Assembly (NCBI GenBank): GCA_963669155.1
Contig: OZ022590.1
Location: 684,501 to 748,500 of the forward strand
Reading direction: 5' to 3'
Source: Arbacia lixula
Lineage: Eukaryota; Echinodermata; Echinoidea; Arbacioida; Arbaciidae
DNA length: 64,000 nucleotides
Position 1 is the first letter of the stretch, and every line of letters starts with the position of its first letter. A model generated the notes under the pieces. It was not told the DNA's origin. It was given only the letters and a program-made list of their open reading frames with translations, and ran no database searches. A program made the position numbers and the translations under genes. This document shows positions 49,901-58,625 of the stretch, piece by piece.

Positions 49901-50707
49901 TCTTTATTTTATATTATGTTATAGTGTTGCAGAAATTATGTAAATAATTGTTTAGGAAGCAAACAGTCCAACTTTCCATGACACGCAATCAAATCCTCAG
50001 CACAGAAACTTCTTTTTCAATCAAATAAAGAAGCTTTAGTTACTCACGTTACATGACTTTAACCAAAACTATGGAATTGCCCAAATGTATGTTAGGTGAC
50101 ATACATGAAAGATTAAAAAACAAGCACGTTAGTTACGTTTATTACTTACCTTTTGTGTATTGTTCCTCATTTTCCCTTTTCTCATTCGATCAGTTTCCCC
50201 TTCTCTTTATTTTTTTCCACGTTGCTCCCTCTGCCCTTTTTCACTTTTCTGAAACGCTCCCCAGTACTTGTAATATTATTCATGTTATTGTTATTTACGT
50301 TCATCCCTTCTTCTGCTTCCTGAACGTCATGCTCTCTACTCTAGCCTAGTTTCTAGGCTGAGTAGTGCATGGTCACATCTGAGTCTGTTAGCAACTATGT
50401 CTGGTAATACATACTGCGCCCCCGTATCCCTCTGACTGCCCTGGATCCTCTTCCTTACCGCTCCACGTGGAAAAAGAAGATCCAGGGCAGTCGGATGGAT
50501 TAGGGGGCCTAGTCTGTATTACCAGACATAGTTGCTAACAGACTCAGTTGGACCATGCTCTCCTCAGCCTAGTAACTAGGCTACTCTATATGACGTCACT
50601 GCCGATAACGATTTTGATCATGTTTATTGTATGTGTGTTGTTATTCCCCAGGCATGATTGTAGCACTGTTCATCGACGTCAGGAACCCAGAGGGAAAGCA
50701 TATATAA
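37438..50707 (+). CDS. OFA-1: OFA-like MFS transporter, complete, 11 coding exons, 527 aa
   Basis: Joined exons: 37438-37543, 39313-39380, 43311-43432, 44000-44126, 44554-44708, 45591-45729, 46142-46516, 47278-47400, 47797-47951, 48756-48913, 50652-50707. They total 1584 nt, stay in frame, and every intron has GT/AG ends. Seen: TM1 ending GTLYSFG followed by NMSPYIVSYMR; a motif-A-like loop GGFLERKIG (about residues 78-86); an Ala/Gly-rich TM4-TM5 with YIPPM and GAGAL; a hydrophilic Ser/Thr/Asp-rich central loop (about 227-338); TM7 from about 340; then NAAGRIFWGTVADKYSFK, the second-half motif-A equivalent; and FSCAPVGVSRAFG. These match the OFA (oxalate:formate antiporter-like) branch of MFS, expected to be a 12-TM membrane carrier of small organic anions. 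The substrate is not inferable. The start is the first in-frame ATG after a TAG at 37405. The paralogue OFA-2 lies 26 kb to the left in opposite orientation. Confidence 0.9.
38066..38320. repeat. (TAC)n tract with higher-order 78-bp block
   Basis: Runs of CTA triplets are interrupted by the block TTCTGCTGCTGCTACTGCTA, which occurs twice (38123 and 38207). Frames through it are homopolymeric. Confidence 0.92.
38480..39145. repeat. Repeat bracketing exon 2, left copy
   Basis: Shares landmarks in order with 40210-40795: CCGCCACTTAATATTCATGA, GATGCATACGCGACTGCGTC, GAAAGTAACGTTTCAT, TTTTTGCCATATTGTAACA and GCATTAATTAA. Confidence 0.82.
39313..39380 (+). CDS. OFA-1 coding exon 2
   Basis: 68 nt, residues 36-58. 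It encodes GNMSPYIVSYMR and the extracellular stretch to LEYE. The acceptor follows a T-run plus GCAG, and the donor is GAG/GTAACG. The length and phases are identical to exon 2 of OFA-2 (7062-7129), which reads GNVAPYYLSYIR. It is bracketed by two diverged direct repeats. Confidence 0.92.
39970..40116. mobile_element. Hairpin MITE with TATTGGAGGA inverted ends, copy 2
   Basis: Left GCAGCCATATTGGAGGACAA, right its inverse, flanked by CTATAG. Related to 27434-27582. Confidence 0.82.
40210..40795. repeat. Repeat bracketing exon 2, right copy
   Basis: Diverged direct copy of 38480-39145. Confidence 0.82.
40870..41250. other. Possible repeat with unrecognised - strand frame
   Basis: The - strand frame 41245-41024 (RIDQFVVTPWSDNPLNKYYW...) is 73 residues of ordinary-looking composition with no match I can name. 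Its words CCAGTTCGTAGTTA and TGCGCATGAGCAGA also occur near 23624-24050. A transposon-derived piece is therefore likelier than a host exon. Confidence 0.3.
41585..41860 (-). pseudogene. Decayed RTE-like LINE fragment
   Basis: Co-linear with 26600-26905 at the DNA level (CTCCTACTTTG, GCCTCTTC, GGGGGTCCAGA, CTGGCCA-ATGACCAGCCC, CTTAGTTGTGGTC) but with many indels and no usable frame. Confidence 0.75.
41963..42075. repeat. (GT)n-(AT)n-(GT)n microsatellite
   Basis: Alternating purine-pyrimidine run of about 110 bp, a potential Z-DNA or cruciform former. Confidence 0.93.
42532..43266. mobile_element. 735-bp foldback element abutting exon 3
   Basis: Left ACAAAAATAAGTTCCCC with a C-run and CTAAGCAAAATAGCATAACT. 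The right end is the inverse (AGTTATGCTATTTTCCTTAG, G-run, ACTTACTTTTGT). The arms extend about 190 bp, including TCATGCACGAGTGAGCACAC and its inverse. The right edge is about 45 nt from the exon 3 acceptor. No frame inside. Confidence 0.85.
43311..43432 (+). CDS. OFA-1 coding exon 3 (TM2 to start of TM3)
   Basis: 122 nt, residues 59-98 plus two bases of Cys99. It carries FSQGPGMFLGG and the cytoplasmic ERKIG loop. The acceptor is TTCTTTGCAG and the donor is TG/GTAAGG. Same length and phases as exon 3 of OFA-2. Confidence 0.92.
43433..43999. other. OFA-1 intron 3
   Basis: AT-rich, with a CT microsatellite at 43861-43979 that forms the polypyrimidine tract before exon 4. Confidence 0.75.
43861..43979. 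repeat. (CT)n microsatellite
   Basis: CTCTCT with occasional TTT, just before exon 4. Confidence 0.93.
44000..44126 (+). CDS. OFA-1 coding exon 4 (TM3-TM4)
   Basis: 127 nt, residues 99-141. It encodes the end of TM3 and the TM4 segment with FGFGIGLAYIPPM, a typical OFA signature. The acceptor GCGTAG is weak because it follows a long CT microsatellite and a short TTGCACTCTGCAC stretch. The donor is AAG/GTAAGA. Confidence 0.88.
44127..44553. other. OFA-1 intron 4
   Basis: Short CT run (44246-44270); nothing else seen. Confidence 0.7.
44554..44708 (+). CDS. OFA-1 coding exon 5 (TM5)
   Basis: 155 nt, residues 142-192 plus two bases of Thr193. It begins WFPQSKGFVAGM (the family's K-WFP...KG motif) and continues with the Gly/Ala-rich TM5 and the loop FINPTNLAPN. 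The acceptor is GTTTTAG and the donor is AC/GTAAGC. Confidence 0.92.
44709..45590. other. OFA-1 intron 5
   Basis: Pyrimidine-rich stretches (44735-44840, 45240-45450). 45025-45225 resembles a LINE tail (TTTAAACTCCGGGGCAGCCC then AAATGAAATGAAAATTGAAA). No exon. Confidence 0.6.
45591..45729 (+). CDS. OFA-1 coding exon 6 (TM6)
   Basis: 139 nt, residues 193-239. It encodes YYGQESVLEQVPTSFF, TM6 (LFLAIELIGIALL) and the start of the central cytoplasmic loop. The acceptor is GCTTGTTAG and the donor is TCG/GTAGGC, phase 0. Confidence 0.9.
45730..46141. other. OFA-1 intron 6
   Basis: Almost entirely a (TTC)n tract (45809-46058), which serves as an extended polypyrimidine region before exon 7. Confidence 0.75.
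45809..46058. repeat. (TTC)n microsatellite
   Basis: About 80 TTC-type triplets. (TTC/GAA)n can form triplex DNA. Confidence 0.93.
46142..46516 (+). CDS. OFA-1 coding exon 7 (central loop and TM7)
   Basis: 375 nt, residues 240-364, the largest exon. About 100 residues form a low-complexity Ser/Thr/Ala/Asp-rich cytoplasmic loop with no recognised domain. Then comes TM7, FFWQLSIAMLLDGLVVVYAAALYK. The acceptor is GTGAAACAG; the strong TTC microsatellite lies about 80 nt upstream. The donor is AAG/GTACAT. The exact acceptor could shift by a few codons, because the loop is not conserved enough to pin it. Confidence 0.85.
46517..47277. other. OFA-1 intron 7
   Basis: Contains a partial repeat (46560-46672) shared with 50918-51172: CATCCATGACG, AAATCAGCCTGA, TGCGCATGCGC and GACGCGGAATGAGGAGGAGA in the same order. 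Confidence 0.65.
47278..47400 (+). CDS. OFA-1 coding exon 8 (TM8 and loop 8-9)
   Basis: 123 nt, residues 365-405. AYGQTFIKDDFFLAAVGSVS is followed by the family hallmark NAAGRIFWGTVADKYSFK. The acceptor is CCAATAG and the donor is AAG/GTTCGT, phase 0 on both sides. Confidence 0.92.
47401..47796. other. OFA-1 intron 8 with G-rich inserted repeat
   Basis: Between about 47422 and 47692 there is a G-tract-rich insert (47446-47475, 47581-47597, 47653-47659) ending CCCCTTAGATCCGCCACTGC. This is a style of short repeat with G-runs that occurs several times in the window. Confidence 0.6.
47797..47951 (+). CDS. OFA-1 coding exon 9 (TM9-TM10)
   Basis: 155 nt, residues 406-456 plus two bases of Arg457. 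Two hydrophobic segments are separated by SLTPYAHEMM, ending in FSCAPVGVS. The acceptor is CATTGCAG and the donor is AG/GTAAGG. Confidence 0.92.
47952..48755. other. OFA-1 intron 9
   Basis: A CG-rich stretch (48160-48320: GTGTGCGCGCACGTACG, GTGTGCGCGCGAGGGTAC) looks like a short repeat with AGGACGTGGACTATATCGAC pairing to CGACTATAGTCCACTGCC at 48116 (hairpin about 48115-48342). Otherwise AT-rich. Confidence 0.5.
48756..48913 (+). CDS. OFA-1 coding exon 10 (TM11)
   Basis: 158 nt, residues 457-509 plus one base of Gly510. It encodes RAFGSTHVGINYGFAFLFGV and a Gly/Ala-rich TM11, then PWETQFIVIGVCPAL, the start of TM12. The acceptor is GACACTAG and the donor is CTGG/GTAAGC. Confidence 0.92.
49478..50083. 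mobile_element. Composite of two adjoining hairpins with common outer ends
   Basis: Outer ends GGCCATTCCACAGCTTTGGT and its diverged inverse (ACCAAAACTATGGAATTGCC). Inside, hairpin 1 spans about 49503-49874 (TACTGTACTGGGAAGAC / GTCTTCCCAGTACAGTA) and hairpin 2 spans about 49870-50062 (CATGTAACGTGAGTAAC / GTTACTCACGTTACATG). No frame. Confidence 0.82.
50342..50583. mobile_element. 240-bp hairpin MITE
   Basis: Left TAGCCTAGTTTCTAGGCTGA, AGTCTGTTAGCAACTATGTC and TGGTAATACA; the right half is the inverse of all three. The middle stem is GGATCCTCTT / AAGAAGATCC. The whole unit folds as one stem. Confidence 0.88.
50652..50707 (+). CDS. OFA-1 coding exon 11 (C-terminus)
   Basis: 56 nt, residues 510-527 and TAA at 50705-50707. 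It completes TM12 with MIVALFIDVRNPEGKHI, the usual family ending. The acceptor is ATTCCCCAG. No AATAAA was seen in the next kilobase; the first one noticed is at 51856. The 3' UTR may therefore be long or spliced. Confidence 0.9.
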
Positions 50708-52587
50708 GACAATCAGCCATATTCACCTCATCTCGGTGACATCATAGCGAGGATAACCTGCAGCAAGATCGTGTGTAGATAGCAATCTACATTGACATGT
50801 CGGATATAATGCGATTGCGACCGAGGCCAAGCCAACTCTCATCTTTTTGGAACCGGGAATGAGATACAGCCCGGGGATACAGCGACCCGTTCTGTGATTA
50901 GGGAACGTTAGATTTCTCATCCATGACGCGGCATTTTCTGATTTGGGGAAATCAGCCTGATTGCGCATGCGCGAGGTAGTCCATCCTGCATTGCCTATCA
51001 TTTCACAACCGCTCTCGGGCGCTTGTCCGTCTCTGAGAAGTTTGCGGCGCGGCAAATGATGGCGCTATTTTACTTTTAAATTGCTATGTCAAGTTGCGTC
51101 GCGTCGCAACATAACAAAATCTGAAGCAAGATTATTCACGACGCGGAATGAGGAGGAGAAAGCAGCGTAAGGGGAGAGAGGATTGCGCATCATGGGCTAG
51201 GTTGGGAAATCTAAAACTCCATATTCCTTGCAGAAATTGCCACGTGCTTTCTATTAAACTTCTCGTCCACAGTCATTCAGTACTTTGTTAAACCTACATG
51301 GGCCATGTTGAATATAGGCTTTCAATTATTGTAACTTAACATCAACGGTAACCACTATAACAGCCAGCGAATTCTCATTACTGCACATGTAACCATGATA
51401 GTTTCCATTAACGGTAGGTTAATTACAATAATTGAAAACCTATATGTAACATGGCACAGGCAGGGGGTCGTATCACACCAAGCTACTATTGTTTTTTTGA
51501 AAGACATTTTTCATTATTTTCTCTCAAATCAATTGAACAAATTATTCTTAGTTAAACTTGATACACTGTGCTATTGATCGTACGATCGATACATTAATCA
51601 TTTGATTTTACGGTTGATATCGATCATAATTTGCATTTTGCAAACGGTCACTGCCAAAAAAAAAAAAAAAAAAAAAATCCATATTAATCGTAATAGCTTG
51701 TGTGGATATATTGTAACCATACGATTGATTGCAAAATCATGCAGGGGATTGGACTGGCATTTGTGATACAGTATAGAAAAATCAACTTTGCAACGTTGCT
51801 GTCTATGTTAACAGTCTAACTCGTTTCACAAAATGATAAATATAATTATGTCTAGAATAAAATCAAGAGATTCCACGTGTTGCGTCTATAAGCATGATAA
51901 GTAAAAAAAAATCATATGTAATCGATGATATGATTGACGGGTTGTGACATATTGACGGGTACAAATTTAATACTCAGCAAGAGATGTTTTCCAAGCTACA
52001 ACTTAGAAGTATATTTTATGCCAAACCCTATTTTGCAAATGTAATTGCATATTTTCGGGAATATTCATGTGTATTTTTCTTGTCATGGTTTTGTACGAGT
52101 AAAATAGGATGTGATATTCTTCCGTGAAACAGCTAGGTGGATTTGTGCAATAACAGCATGGATTTCAAACTGTAATGAGTTTATTAAATGTAACGTTTGC
52201 TTTGGCATGTTTTAGTCAAGGTGATGTATCCATTTGCAGGGATACACTATTTTAAATTGCGTAGATCCTATTATATACTACGCTCTATAGAAGAACATTA
52301 GAGAATCTGAAAGCCTACTTCAAGTGGTATAATGTTGACCATTTCATATCAAAGTGACTTTATGACAGGTCGTGAACAGTTCTAGTCTAATATAACGAAA
52401 CCTTTGTTCAGGTAACTTCATTTTTGATAGCACAATCAAAGTGACTTGTTCAGAACATTGTTGTTGCTGTTTTTTTTTAAATAAAAACTTTATTAATGTT
52501 TTCTCACAGCATAAACATTTAAAACAAATGTACACGTGATGGTTTCCTAATATGTGTGTTTTATGAAGTGAGTTCTTGTTTTCCATT
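50708..52587. other. 3' flank of OFA-1
   Basis: Repeat copy 50918-51172 (shared with intron 7), a hairpin at about 51290-51465 (CTACATGGGCCATGTTGAAT against ATGTAACATGGC), a poly-A run (51656-51677) and an AATAAA at 51856. No further exon was recognised. Confidence 0.5.
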
Positions 52588-52787
52588 NNNNNNNNNNNNN
52601 NNNNNNNNNNNNNNNNNNNNNNNNNNNNNNNNNNNNNNNNNNNNNNNNNNNNNNNNNNNNNNNNNNNNNNNNNNNNNNNNNNNNNNNNNNNNNNNNNNNN
52701 NNNNNNNNNNNNNNNNNNNNNNNNNNNNNNNNNNNNNNNNNNNNNNNNNNNNNNNNNNNNNNNNNNNNNNNNNNNNNNNNNNNNNNN
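52588..52787. other. Assembly gap, 200 N
   Basis: Exactly 200 N, so probably a gap of conventional rather than measured size. Frames crossing it are meaningless. Confidence 1.
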
Positions 52788-52861
52788 TGGGCATTCTGCC
52801 TACTGGTTGTTGTTTTTTCTCTTTCATACAGAGAGTAGTCAAATCCATTCATTGTCGGAAG

Positions 52862-52923
52862 CATGGGCGGAAATCGCACCCCGAAGGTGGAGGGGACATG
52901 TTTTTCCTCAAAAAGTAGCTGAG

Positions 52924-52964
<41 letters not shown>

Positions 52965-53240
52965 AGTGATGGGATTTTGGGGAGGTGTTTTTTCATTTTT
53001 TTTTTATCCCGTCCAGTCTCTGAAAATACTCTCAGTGGGGGGGGGGGGGGGGGGGGGGGCTATGAGGTTTATGAGGGGCTATGAAAAAAAATTTAATCCG
53101 CCCAGTCTCGTGGAGGTACGCGACCAAAAAAAGTGAGGGGGGGGGGACATTTGATATTGTGTCCCCCCTTTTTTCGAAATGGTGGGGGGGGGGGGGGGGG
53201 GGGGGACGCGTCCCCCCGCCCCCCGGGATTTCCGCCCATG
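52862..53240. mobile_element. G-tract element with GGGCGGAAATC inverted ends
   Basis: The left end CATGGGCGGAAATC and the right end GATTTCCGCCCATG are inverted copies. Between them are G-runs of about 39 (52925-52963), 23 (53037-53059), 9 and 22 (53184-53205). The same end word adjoins a C-run at 4153-4181. The frames through it are homopolymer artefacts. Confidence 0.75.
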
Positions 53241-53340
53241 CCTACCCGGTACGGTATGGTGGCCAGCTGTGTGTACCGTATAGGGAGATCGAGAGGAAGT
53301 AAGAGTAATAAGAAGTGAGGGAGAAAGTAAGAGAGATACA

Positions 53341-53960
53341 CTGAATTCCAAAAGTTTAGGAACACCTGCATTCAGTGTATTGGTAGGCTTTATTGATATT
53401 CAGGCTCATAGCATAGTTCAATTAAGTTTCGTTTTAAAGTGAATAGTTATTAAAGAATGTACATTTTATCCTTGATTCAAACAAAGTTATACTCTATTAA
53501 ATGGCTGCCTGCCAGTCAATATGGCATTTTCTCAAAATGCTAACCTTTTTATTACATTCTCGTAATCTAGATATCCAGAGCTTTTCACCATTATACAGGG
53601 TTAAATGCGTAACTTCATTCATTTTTCCTTTTCCTAGTTAGAAGTCAAACACGCAAATAAATTTAAACGATATTTAGTGTTTAGCTTTTATAGAAACCTC
53701 TTTTTTTTTATTAAAAAAACATAATTTGATAAGAAAGGGGATTGAAATCTGTAGACTGGGGCGGCCAATCCATGATTGCAAGGACTTGTGTCTCTTCCGT
53801 TTTCTTCAAGTTGCCTTTGCATATTCTTTGAATAGTCGTGACGTGTGCTTTGGGTCATTGTTCTACTGGAAAACGAACCCTCCTCCGATCAGGCGTTTCC
53901 CTGAAGGGAAGGCTTCCGCTGTAGGATTGAATGATAGCCTTGCTGGTTGAGGATACCCTC
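53341..53960 (+). mobile_element. Degraded DNA-transposon-like sequence
   Basis: Opens ACTGAATTCCAAAAGTTTAG GAACACC, resembling ends of Tc1-type elements. 53775-53945 has protein-like wording in one frame (FGSLFYWKTNPPPIRRFPEG) but no transposase motif I can read. Weak call. Confidence 0.3.
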
Positions 53961-54497
53961 TACTCTGTGCAAATAAGAAAGATTGGATGATATCAGAGAT
54001 CAGGGTCATGTTGCAGATAGGTTTTCTCGGTAGCTACTATTGATGGTAAGGTAGAATTTAAAACCTATATGCAACATGCTCCAGGAAAGTGTAGAAAATC
54101 AATGGACAAAAAACCGGGCAGAAAAGTAATAAGAAGAGGAATATGGAATAATGAAAAACGGAACAACAAAGATGATAAGGCTCTGGATGATTGTTGTCAT
54201 CAAAAATAGAAGGAAAACAACAATTAAAGTCAATAGTTCAACAACAAAAAAATAAAAGGTTAAGCGATGGTTGCCAGGAGTTCAGGTGTCGTGACTTCGG
54301 GCTCATCACCCTTTACCGACTACCATTAGTTCCCTTCTGGTATGGCGACTGGCCCATCGCGTATCCCTTCCTACCTCCTAAAAACTATAGCCTATAAGAA
54401 CTATAGACTCTAACTCTTTAGGGGAGGAACAAGGGCGATCCCAATGCCTTTGCCGGGCCATCCGACAATCCTTGAACCTTGGCTTTGCAACCTTGGA

Positions 54498-54578
54498 GTT
54501 AGCGGGTTTCGAACCCGTGCTCGCTAGCACGAGTGTGAGGTAGTCCCGGCGCTTACCCTACCACTAGGCTATAAGACG
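54498..54578 (-). repeat. tRNA-like sequence (SINE head or tRNA pseudogene) 1
   Basis: On the - strand: TAGCCTAGTGGTAGG (box A type) and GGGTTCGAAACCC (box B). The T-arm is perfect, but the anticodon region does not fold into a clean stem and the acceptor ends do not pair. Not called as a functional tRNA. Confidence 0.55.
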
Positions 54579-54651
54579 TCGGTGGTTTTGCTTGGTGATT
54601 TTAGCGTATAGACTATTAGTTTCAAATCAACGAGGAAAAAACCAAAAGAGC

Positions 54652-54724
54652 ATCTATGTCAGGAATCGAACTCATGACCCTCAGGTTATCAGTCTGACGC
54701 TCTACCAACTGAGCCAACAGACCG
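54652..54724 (-). repeat. tRNA-like sequence (SINE head or tRNA pseudogene) 2
   Basis: 73 nt on the - strand with a perfect D-arm (GCTC...GAGC), TTGGCTCAGTTGGTAGAGC, and loop CTGATAA giving a GAU anticodon. The T-stem (ATGAG versus CCTGA) and acceptor (GGTCTGT versus ACATAGA) are broken. GAU tRNA-Ile is not a usual nuclear animal tRNA. Derived from a tRNA, probably a SINE. Confidence 0.55.
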
Positions 54725-54981
54725 TTTGCTGATGTTGGTACGTTTTCATAGAGTATTAAACATATATACTTGCAGATTGTCAACAAGTTTCTATCTATTA
54801 CTTAGGTAATTTTCTTTTTGATATAAGGAAATGTGTAATTTATGAAAAAAAAAATCACATGGGGGAGGGGGGGATTTGTTGCCCAAATGTATCCTGAAAG
54901 TGACCCGAGAGCCCTATAAATCTGATACAATCTTGTAGTAACGTGAACTATGATATGACATCTTCTATGCTGTGAGATAAT

Positions 54982-55120
54982 TGATAAATGTTACTACTTT
55001 TCCATGGCGCTCGCTTTTCTCTCCGTCTCTCTCTCTCCCAACATCCTCTCTCTCCACCTCTCTCTCTCTCCCTCCTCCTATCTTTTTCTCTCTCTACCCT
55101 CCCCCCCCCCCCCCCCTCTG
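54982..55120. repeat. CT-rich tract with C-run
   Basis: CTCTCT runs ending in a 17-base C-run (about 55099-55116). Confidence 0.85.
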
Positions 55121-55174
55121 TTTCTCTAAAGCCATCTTCGTTGTTTTTTTCTCTTCCGATGCAAGCATTCGTTC

Positions 55175-55409
55175 ATATAGAGTACCGAAGTGGTGTCGTC
55201 ATATGAACATGTTGTCAAGACAAATTGGCTCTAAACAAACTCACTCAACTGAGAGGTTTACCTGTCCGATACTGTATACCGAGCTAGTGTCCGGCATTCT
55301 CAATTACATTCCCCGTTGTAATCACCGCTGCTTGTTCTGCCCGTATTGTTTAGAGCCATTTGCCTTAACAATACTGCTCAAATAGCGTCACACTTCGGTA
55401 CTCCATATT
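55175..55409. mobile_element. Hairpin MITE, about 235 bp
   Basis: The ends ATATAGAGTACCGAAGTGG and its inverse (CACTTCGGTACTCCATAT), plus inner GGCTCTAAACAA / TTGTTTAGAGCC, pair. Confidence 0.7.
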
Positions 55410-58080
55410 CAGATAAGCAGACGTAGACGGTTGCTTATTTTCCCCACAAATATATTTTTTATTCTTGAATGCATCAACATTTTCAAATTCATGACATATA
55501 TCAATACGGTAATGATGAAACTGGTCCATGTATAATCATGTAAATGCTCATTGTTTTGATGAAGGAAACACTCAAATATCTATACACTGTATTGTGGATG
55601 CAGAGAATTGTCCTAATCAAAACTCAATTCAAACAGTGATGCAACACTTTGGCAATTGTCGACAAAAACTCTCCTGAATAAAAAAATGTTGTTTTCTTAC
55701 ATATTATTTGCTGGCTGACCCCCCCCCCCCCCCTCCCCACAAAAATACAACTAAAATCAGAGAAAGAAAGTAAAATAATTCATTACAATATAAAATTGAA
55801 AATGAGAATGAGTGATATTAGGTGGGATGTGACAAACATACATTTTATTTCAAGAACTAAAAATTAAAAATACATACCTGTTCTTTTATAATGCTGTCTT
55901 TATTAAACGCTTAGAAATATAACTGATTAAGTTCTTATTTATTCATCCTTTAAAAGATAAGTACATTTATACTAGGATGCCTTATGCCATGGTCACAACC
56001 GGCCGTCCGTGTTTTTCTACTTTGAGTTGGCAGCTTGCTTGCACAAACTTCTACAAGCCTTCCCTGCGTCGTCCTTGCGTCCGACGCAAGGAGTTTCAGT
56101 GAAACCCGACGCAGATCACAAGCAGAGAGAATCATATATGTATATGTGAAGGAACATCTCGGGGGAAATCAAGAAAAACCGAGCTGTACACTCTACAATG
56201 CAAAGAAGCTAGGCCATTTGAATCACCAATTAGATATTTTACACACGCCGACACTGATTCTGATAACATGAATATATAGATATACAATGTACATGATGGA
56301 TAGCTTATATCGTTGGAGATTCACATGCAATAGAATGTCATTTGAGAGAGAAATAGTTTGCTCAAACATTGCTTTCCTCAATTAAATACAACCACAATTA
56401 TTCTGCTTCTTATAGAGAATGAATTCCATGTCGTGTTCTTGCATCAATACTGTGCACTTCACATGCTATTACTTGCAACTCAGGCGTGTGTGTGACGGGG
56501 ATATGTGTCGAAGAATTATCCATGCCGCCGGTCTCTTACACTAATACATCATGGGACGACTTTCCCTTATATGTGCAGTATTGAGAATTCAACGTGCTTC
56601 ACATAATCCTTTAATCCTAATACTCACGGGGGTGCATTAGTCCCCCACCACCCGTCATTTATTTGTCGGTACTTCCGAACACCTCAATATTTCGAAACGA
56701 ACACGATTTTTTTTTCTCATCCTTTTCGCGCATTTTGATACCAAATTTATGACGATCGGACCTACCGTGCAAATACCAGATTAAGTTTATCAAACACATG
56801 TGACTGAAATTTCGCTATTTCTCTATATGACTGAGCACAACCATATAAACAAAATCATGCAGGAGATTTCCCATTTTATGTAAATACTTTTCTTATAGGA
56901 AGTGTAAATAATTACAACACACACAAACCCACATACACCCACATTCACGCACACTTACACCCAAATCGCAAAATGCGCTTGACGAAAAACAATGAAATAC
57001 GTAAGAAATAATTACCACAACCTATCCTTTTTTCGGGAATTGATGAGGGATTTTTTAAAGACATCTGTACCAGAAATTGATATTCCTAAGGCTTTATCTA
57101 GTGATTTCTTGCAAAAATGAGCATACATTATTGAATTAAAAACATAAAGGCACTTTCGTATATTTAGCTATACAACTGGTAGAGTACATAATTCTTGACC
57201 CTTATAAAAAAAAAATGAGGGAATCGGGCGGCCCATGGCCATAATGCCCCCCCCCCCCCCCCACCCTAACATGCTTTGAAATACCCCGGTAGTATTAGGG
57301 TTAAGAGAGGTCGTATCATTCTTTGTTCAAAAGTATTCATGCATGCAATTTAACTTTTCGTGAAATAATTCAACGATCATGATTTGCCTTGTGGTCTGTC
57401 CAAGCTATCTTATGTTAATATGACTGCTTGATATACTATCTCTCTCTCTCTCTCTCTGGGTGCTTTGTCGTGTGACGTAGGCGATCATGGAGTGCCACAC
57501 AGTTCTCTGTACTGAACTCTTTGTATCAATTGCATATCATGGTAAACCAGTCAGTCTGGATGCTTATCAACTTAATAATCCTTCCCATGCCCCATACCCC
57601 TGGTTCTTTTTCATCAATCCAAACTCTTTCAAGTAAACTTTACACAGTATACGACGTACAAAATCTCACCCTCCAGATTCTTGGCTCACATATCATTTTC
57701 ATAATATACATACATGATATTGAAACATTCTTCTTTGTGTGACATAACACATACATCTATGACTTGAGTCATATGTCACAAGTTAGGTAAATACTCGTTC
57801 TAGGCATATCTGAATATGATCCGCTATTACGGTGAGCATGTCTATACTGACAGTCCAATGGGTGGATACAAAATACCTTTTGTTCCCCTGCATCAGTTAT
57901 AAACTAATGCTCAATACCCCAAAGGAGATGCAGTCCGCTGGTTCAATAATGATGTGCGAGTTTCGGCATGTAAACAATTCAGATTGGCGGTTATTTCTGA
58001 CCAGTCAATACTAAAGCTCGCAGCTTAATCAAGAGAGAGATGTGTCACTGATATTTATATAGGACATGTGTGGAGTTACC
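55410..58080. other. Intergenic, no gene recognised
   Basis: C-runs (55719-55735, 57246-57262), a CT run (57439-57458) and AT-rich sequence. No coding signal. Confidence 0.35.
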
Positions 58081-58084
58081 CCGG

Positions 58085-58625
58085 TGTTCCTCTGTGGGAA
58101 AGTCCACCCTTCAATGACCTCTCCTTAAGGAGAGATGTAGCGTTGATTAGTTGAGCTACCTCTGCGCGTTCTCTTCAAATCGTTCCAAAGCCCATCCGTT
58201 AATTCATCGTGACCTTCATTTTAGGCAAGATTGTTGCGCTAGCTCACCGGGCTCTCTCTCTCCCTTACCATTTTGTCAAGTTTCGCAAAAGTCCATCCTA
58301 TAATGGCATCTCTGGTAGGAGAGATTTCTTGTTCATTTGTCAAGCTGGCTGCGCGGATTAATTATCTCCCTCACTCATCCTTCGTTAAGTCGTGGCAAAG
58401 TCCATCCTACAGTCTATAGTGACCACTCCTTTAGAGCTCCCTCACTCATTCTACACTCACTCATTCTCTGTAACTTATCTATGCTGTCCTTGCGACATCT
58501 CCACCAATGAGACGGACCTTTAACTTTTACATTACCATTTCCTGAAAACCACATTGGCGAACTACACATCTTCACGCCAATGCTCACGGGAGAGTCCACC
58601 CTTCAAGCTCACCTTGACGATGCTA
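58085..58625. repeat. Diverged about-100-bp tandem units
   Basis: The word AAAGTCCATCCT (or AGTCCACCCTT) followed by a CTCT-AGGAGAG type hairpin recurs near 58098, 58188, 58285, 58398 and 58592. The units are strongly diverged. Confidence 0.5.

Larger units (their letters stand above)
48914..50651. other. OFA-1 intron 10
   Basis: Carries two nested or adjoining hairpin elements (49478-50083) and a 240-bp hairpin (50342-50583) that stops 69 nt before exon 11. Confidence 0.75.

Noticed and set aside
37438..50707. Bacterial contamination, since OFA carriers are common in bacteria
   Set aside because: Eleven exons with consistent GT/AG introns full of eukaryotic repeats.
52547..53371. Frames crossing or next to the N gap, with poly-Gly or poly-Pro
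   Set aside because: Artefacts of N and G-runs.
54652..54724. Functional tRNA-Ile (GAU)
   Set aside because: The D-arm is good, but T-stem and acceptor stem do not pair. Treated as tRNA-derived repeat.
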